This document shows, piece after piece, positions 60,580-64,000 of a DNA stretch of 64,000 nucleotides. The notes under the pieces are model-generated. The model did not search any database and had not been told where the DNA came from. It was given only the letters and a program-made list of their open reading frames with translations. Source of the stretch: Deinandra increscens subsp. villosa (taxonomy: Eukaryota; Streptophyta; Magnoliopsida; Asterales; Asteraceae); NCBI GenBank assembly GCA_039602395.1, contig JBCNJP010000007.1, positions 128,328,952-128,392,951 of the forward strand, in the 5' to 3' direction. Position 1 is the stretch's first letter. Every line of letters starts with the position of its first letter. The translations under genes and the position numbers were made by a program.

Positions 60580-61070
60580 GCTGTGAAACCGAACCTGGAC
60601 AACCTTTTGAATCCTGGAATATGATTAACCGTAACAAGTGAGTTCGTTCCTAGATGATGATGATACTCATAGCTTATGATTCCGAAATCTGAATGAATCG
60701 ATGATGATGATATAGGATAAAGAATACCTAATCAGTTCCTTTGAAAATTTTCAAAACGCATACAGAATATCAATGAGAATCGTGGAAACCTGTTTCGATT
60801 GAAAAGCCTGAAAGAAAAAACAAAATGAATCACAGTTGCAGTGAAGAATTAGAACTCAAAATTGAACAAACAAATCGCAATTATGGAAGCCTATTATATG
60901 TAACCTGTGGAAGCAATCGAATCCACGATCGAATAGCAGAGTTAGTAGCGACGGAAGCACATATGCGACGAGAATCACGAGCGGAGAATCCAAGTCGAGA
61001 TGCTGGAATTGAAATCCCTAATCCTCCTGATCAGTTCATATGGATTTTAAACCCTGCGTAAATCTCACGA
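60580..61070 (-). promoter_or_regulatory. Probable NMNAT leader and promoter region
   Basis: On the minus strand this holds a TC-rich, leader-like sequence with intron-like signals (for example ccacag|gttac near 60,905). It contains a minimal upstream reading frame ATG-AAC-TGA near 61,037. The assignment is inferred from position. Confidence 0.4.
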
Positions 61071-61580
61071 AGCAAAGGAACATAAATTCGTATTAAAAGA
61101 GATGAAAACATGTGAGGACTTTTTAGTTTTTATGTTGAAATGTAACCGACTCGTTTTTTAATAAAACTTTTAAACTTATATCGAAAACGTAGATAGAAGT
61201 AACATGTTGTCACCGTAAATGCAAAATGCCAAAATGTATCTAGCAGTTAGGGTGGGCCGTGTGGCTTCGGCTATCACACCCCTGGCTTTCACGGTTTCAA
61301 CAGGTAAATTAGTTATCATGCCCCTTAATTCGGCTAGTTTGTATCGGTTTTTAAAATTGAAGCCGTTAGGTTTGCTGTAGCCGAAGGAAACCGAAGCAAT
61401 TTCTTCATCAATTTGAGTCATTACCAAAAATGAAGCTTAAGGTTTCAATTTTAAACAATTCTCACTAAAAATAAAGTCTAAGGCTTCAATTTTACTCAGC
61501 TCATCCTCTCTCATGTGGCATATCCTATTGGGTAAAATATTCGAAACGTAAGATTTCATTTACAATCATACCCTCACTCT

Positions 61581-61779
61581 CAATGGCGAAGCTTGACCTT
61601 AAATTTTGAGGGTACGATAAGTCGCCTGATGATAATTCGAGAAGGCGATTCTTAATATATATAAAATTTTAGAGAAAATCATGAAAATTAGTAGTACCAG
61701 AACGAAAAAACCGTGGGGGTAGCCCCCCCCCCTCCCCCCCCCCCCCCCCCCCCCCCAACACCACTAAGCTACGCCAATG
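61581..61779. mobile_element. hAT MITE, CAGTGGCG family, with long C tract
   Basis: Starts caatggcgaagcttg and ends aagctacgccaatg. Flanks ctcactct and cccactct form a 7-of-8 duplication. Contains a broken C tract of about 37 bases near 61,720-61,757. Confidence 0.7.
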
Positions 61780-62214
61780 CCCACTCTTATATATTAAAAG
61801 TTATATAAAAATTAGATTATGCGTATGGTTATTTATAAATATTAAAATAATAAAAAATTGTTATAAAGCATGGTATTTTAGGCTCATCCTAATGTCTATG
61901 AGTTTTAAGGTTTTCATATTGTATCATTATATAATGTAAACTATCTATGTATGGATCTATTTAGTTAACTCAATGAATTTCTCAATTATATTTTAAGTTA
62001 GACTTAAATTATAATATTTAACCTTTATACTTTATAAAACTTTAGATTTTGACTTTAAAAAAAAACTGTTAAGTTTTACTCTTTATTTGAAAACTTATTT
62101 CATATTTTAACCTTTATACTAACTTTACACTAACCCAATTAAATTTTTTTTCGTTAGTTTTATAATAGAGGGGCTAGTATTGTAATTTAACAAAAAAAAA
62201 ACCTAAAACCTTTT

Positions 62215-62510
62215 AGCGGGTTGCAGCTACTCCATTCTCCAGCTGAAATCTCTATCAAATTTCGTTCTCGATCTCCATTCCCCTGCTGAGATTCCAGACG
62301 ACGCCTCACCACAATTCTAGACGATCTCCATTAGCAGTAGATCGCATATCAAAATCATCGACCCCTTCTTCTTCTCTTCACCGCAACCCTAAATCAAATG
62401 CTCAATCCCAAATTGAAGATGGGTTTTTGTAAAGCAAGCGATAATCCGAACTTCTTGGACTAAAAAAAAACCCTGGACGTAGATTCTATGGCTGTCCCGA
62501 TGAGGTACGT
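62215..62510 (+). other. Exon-like segment inside the long-TIR element
   Basis: A C-rich leader-like sequence ('ccgcaaccctaaatc') leads to ATG near 62,489 encoding MAVPMR, followed by a gtacgt donor. It resembles the 5' end of an ordinary plant gene. No continuation of the coding sequence is recognised within the window. Confidence 0.35.
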
Positions 62511-62833
62511 AAATTCGCTGGCCAACATGTTAATTTTTTTTCCAATTCATTCGAAATAAACAAAATTCAATGTCCTGAGCATGAAATGGGGTTGAAATAA
62601 ACCTAGAAACTGTTGATTACTTTTATTGATCTCATGGTGCATGATTGAGAAAAATCTATCTAGGAACATTCAAAATCTTAAAACCGAAAAAGAAAATTCG
62701 TTGTTAAATAGAAAGAAGGAATTCCGGATGTAAATAGAAACTTCGATGTCCTATGTTACTTGCTACTGCCCAATTTATTTATCTTTTTTCCAATTCACTA
62801 CTTATATTCAATATTCACATAATAATTATGGTG

Positions 62834-63527
62834 CAGGGGCGGATTTAGAGATCAGGAGGGTCACTTGACTCTCCGGCTGGCCAAACTTTGTGCTCGTAGA
62901 GGTATGACATTTGGTCATTTTTTGAACTTTGACCCTCTAAAATTTCTTTGTCAGAGTAGTTAAGTGGAAATTAAGAAGACAAAAGACTTGGTCGGAAGTT
63001 AAAAAAAATTCCGGCAATAGCTGGCCGGCGTTAGCGACGTTGTAAATAAGGAGGAAACGTTTATATATGAAGAAGAAGATGCATTAATTGATATGTCAGA
63101 ATTCTTTTAAAATGCTTTTAGGTTTTTTGTGTTAAAGAAATTACTTTTTACTTTTTTTAAATAATTGGAAAGTACATAATGACAGAAACTTAGTATTTTA
63201 AACTATCTAATTTTTAATTGTTTTTTAACGGCTGTAAACTATTTTAATGTAAACCAATAATCATGAAATTTTATATTTATCCTGTTTATTTATAGTCCTG
63301 TTTATTTAGGCTCCTGCTATATCTACCCGAGGATTTTACTAAAAACAACAAAATCAAACGGTCGTTTCACGTGAAACAACTTTGAAACGACAGTTTGAAC
63401 CAAAACGACCTTGAAACGTAGTACCGCTTAGGAATACTTTAATTAATATTAAAACTTATAAACACCAGTAGATATAAAAGAAATTTGTTATTGACCCTCC
63501 TGTCAGAAAATTCTGGTTCCGCCACTG
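62834..63527. mobile_element. Non-autonomous hAT element, 8-bp TSD, nested
   Basis: Starts CAGGGGCGGATTTAG and ends TGGTTCCGCCACTG; perfect 8-bp duplication ttatggtg at 62,826-62,833 and 63,528-63,535. No transposase. Confidence 0.88.
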
Positions 63528-63571
63528 TTATGGTGTGTAGATAACTTCACAATACAAGTGAGTTTTGTGGT

Positions 63572-63722
63572 GTTGGATGGGTGGTTTGCGAGGCATTCCA
63601 CTCCAAACAACACTATATATACATCCCTGTTGGTTTAGATTTTTTTAACACGTATTATATCACCTATTGGTTTAGATTTTTTAACACATGTTGGATGGGT
63701 GGTTTGTGAGGCATTCCACTCT
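63572..63722. repeat. Two-copy direct repeat, ~117-bp spacing
   Basis: The phrase gttggatgggtggttt with the following 'gaggcattccactc' occurs near 63,572 and 63,689, and 'ttggtttagatttttt' occurs near 63,631 and 63,668, indicating a local duplication. Confidence 0.7.
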
Positions 63723-64000
63723 AAAGATTTTAATTTTTTTTTTAAATTACAATATTATCCGTCTTTATTAGAAAACTAACGGATAAATTTAACTAAATTA
63801 GTGTAAAGTTAGTGTAAAGGTTAAAACATGAAAATAAGTTTTCAAATAAAATGTAAAGATTAAAAGTTTAAAAAAAAAGTCAAAATCCAAAGTTTTGTAA
63901 AATATAAAAGTTAAAAGTTATAATTTAGTCTATGTTTAATAAAACAAATTATATAGAAAAAACCAAACTATAATGTCTCAGTAAAAATTAAAAAACAACC

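Larger units (their letters stand above)
62009..63931. mobile_element. Element with ~190-bp terminal inverted repeats and exon-like cargo
   Basis: 62,009-62,200 is the inverse of about 63,740-63,931 at roughly 80% identity. Shared phrases include 'aaaactttagattttgac', 'atttgaaaacttattt' and 'ctttacactaa'. Long TIRs of this size are typical of MULE elements. Inside the left TIR lies a GC-richer stretch (62,215-62,505) with an exon-like look, ending ATGGCTGTCCCGATGAG followed by a splice-donor-like gtacgt. A hAT element is nested at 62,834-63,527. No transposase is visible; target duplication not found. Confidence 0.55.

Overview
The window is nuclear DNA of a flowering plant, most likely a eudicot and plausibly a member of the Asteraceae. 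The evidence is intron-rich genes, six plant-type U2 snRNA genes with USE and TATA promoters, a nuclear plastid-ribosomal-protein pseudogene, Copia and RTE-type retroelements, and abundant hAT-type MITEs. There is no bacterial, viral or CRISPR content. Two runs of exactly 500 N (9,772-10,271 and 45,304-45,803) split the window into three contigs.

Layout. 1-4,249 is diverged U2 spacer, a uS10c pseudogene and small transposons. 4,250-18,268 holds the U2 snRNA array, all genes on the + strand. 18,269-22,894 holds a 5'-truncated reverse-transcriptase element and a MITE flanked by 197-bp direct repeats. 22,895-28,574 is an ABCC (MRP-type) transporter gene of 9 exons whose first exon has a broken frame. 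32,189-38,154 is a DEK-domain chromatin protein gene of 11 coding exons. 41,879-43,892 (minus) is a CFIm68/CPSF6-like RNA-binding protein gene, seen again at 49,523-51,534. 53,374-59,046 (minus) is a nicotinate/nicotinamide mononucleotide adenylyltransferase gene of 9 coding exons, carrying a young 1.8-kb Copia-derived insertion exactly at one splice donor. 61,100-64,000 is transposon-rich and includes a long-terminal-inverted-repeat element that seems to carry an exon-like cargo.

Main structural point. The sequence left of each gap is repeated right of the same gap: 4,250-9,771 recurs at 10,272-15,803, and 38,081-45,303 recurs at 45,804-52,919. In both cases the repeat ends exactly at the gap edges. 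That is the pattern of two overlapping contig ends placed side by side, not of biological tandem duplication. Read this way, the locus has four U2 genes rather than six, one CFIm68-like gene rather than two, and one DEK 3' end.

Biology. The genes do not form an operon-like system. Several act in RNA processing or chromatin: U2 in branch-point recognition, the CFIm68-like protein in poly(A)-site choice, DEK in chromatin. The DEK - CFIm68-like - NMNAT order looks like conserved microsynteny with Arabidopsis chromosome 5. The points most worth following are two U2 variant classes with a compensatory stem change, the retroelement fragment with an endonuclease-like C-terminus 1.1 kb from the U2 array, the retrotransposon that rewrote a splice donor, and the frame breaks in the ABCC and CFIm68-like genes.
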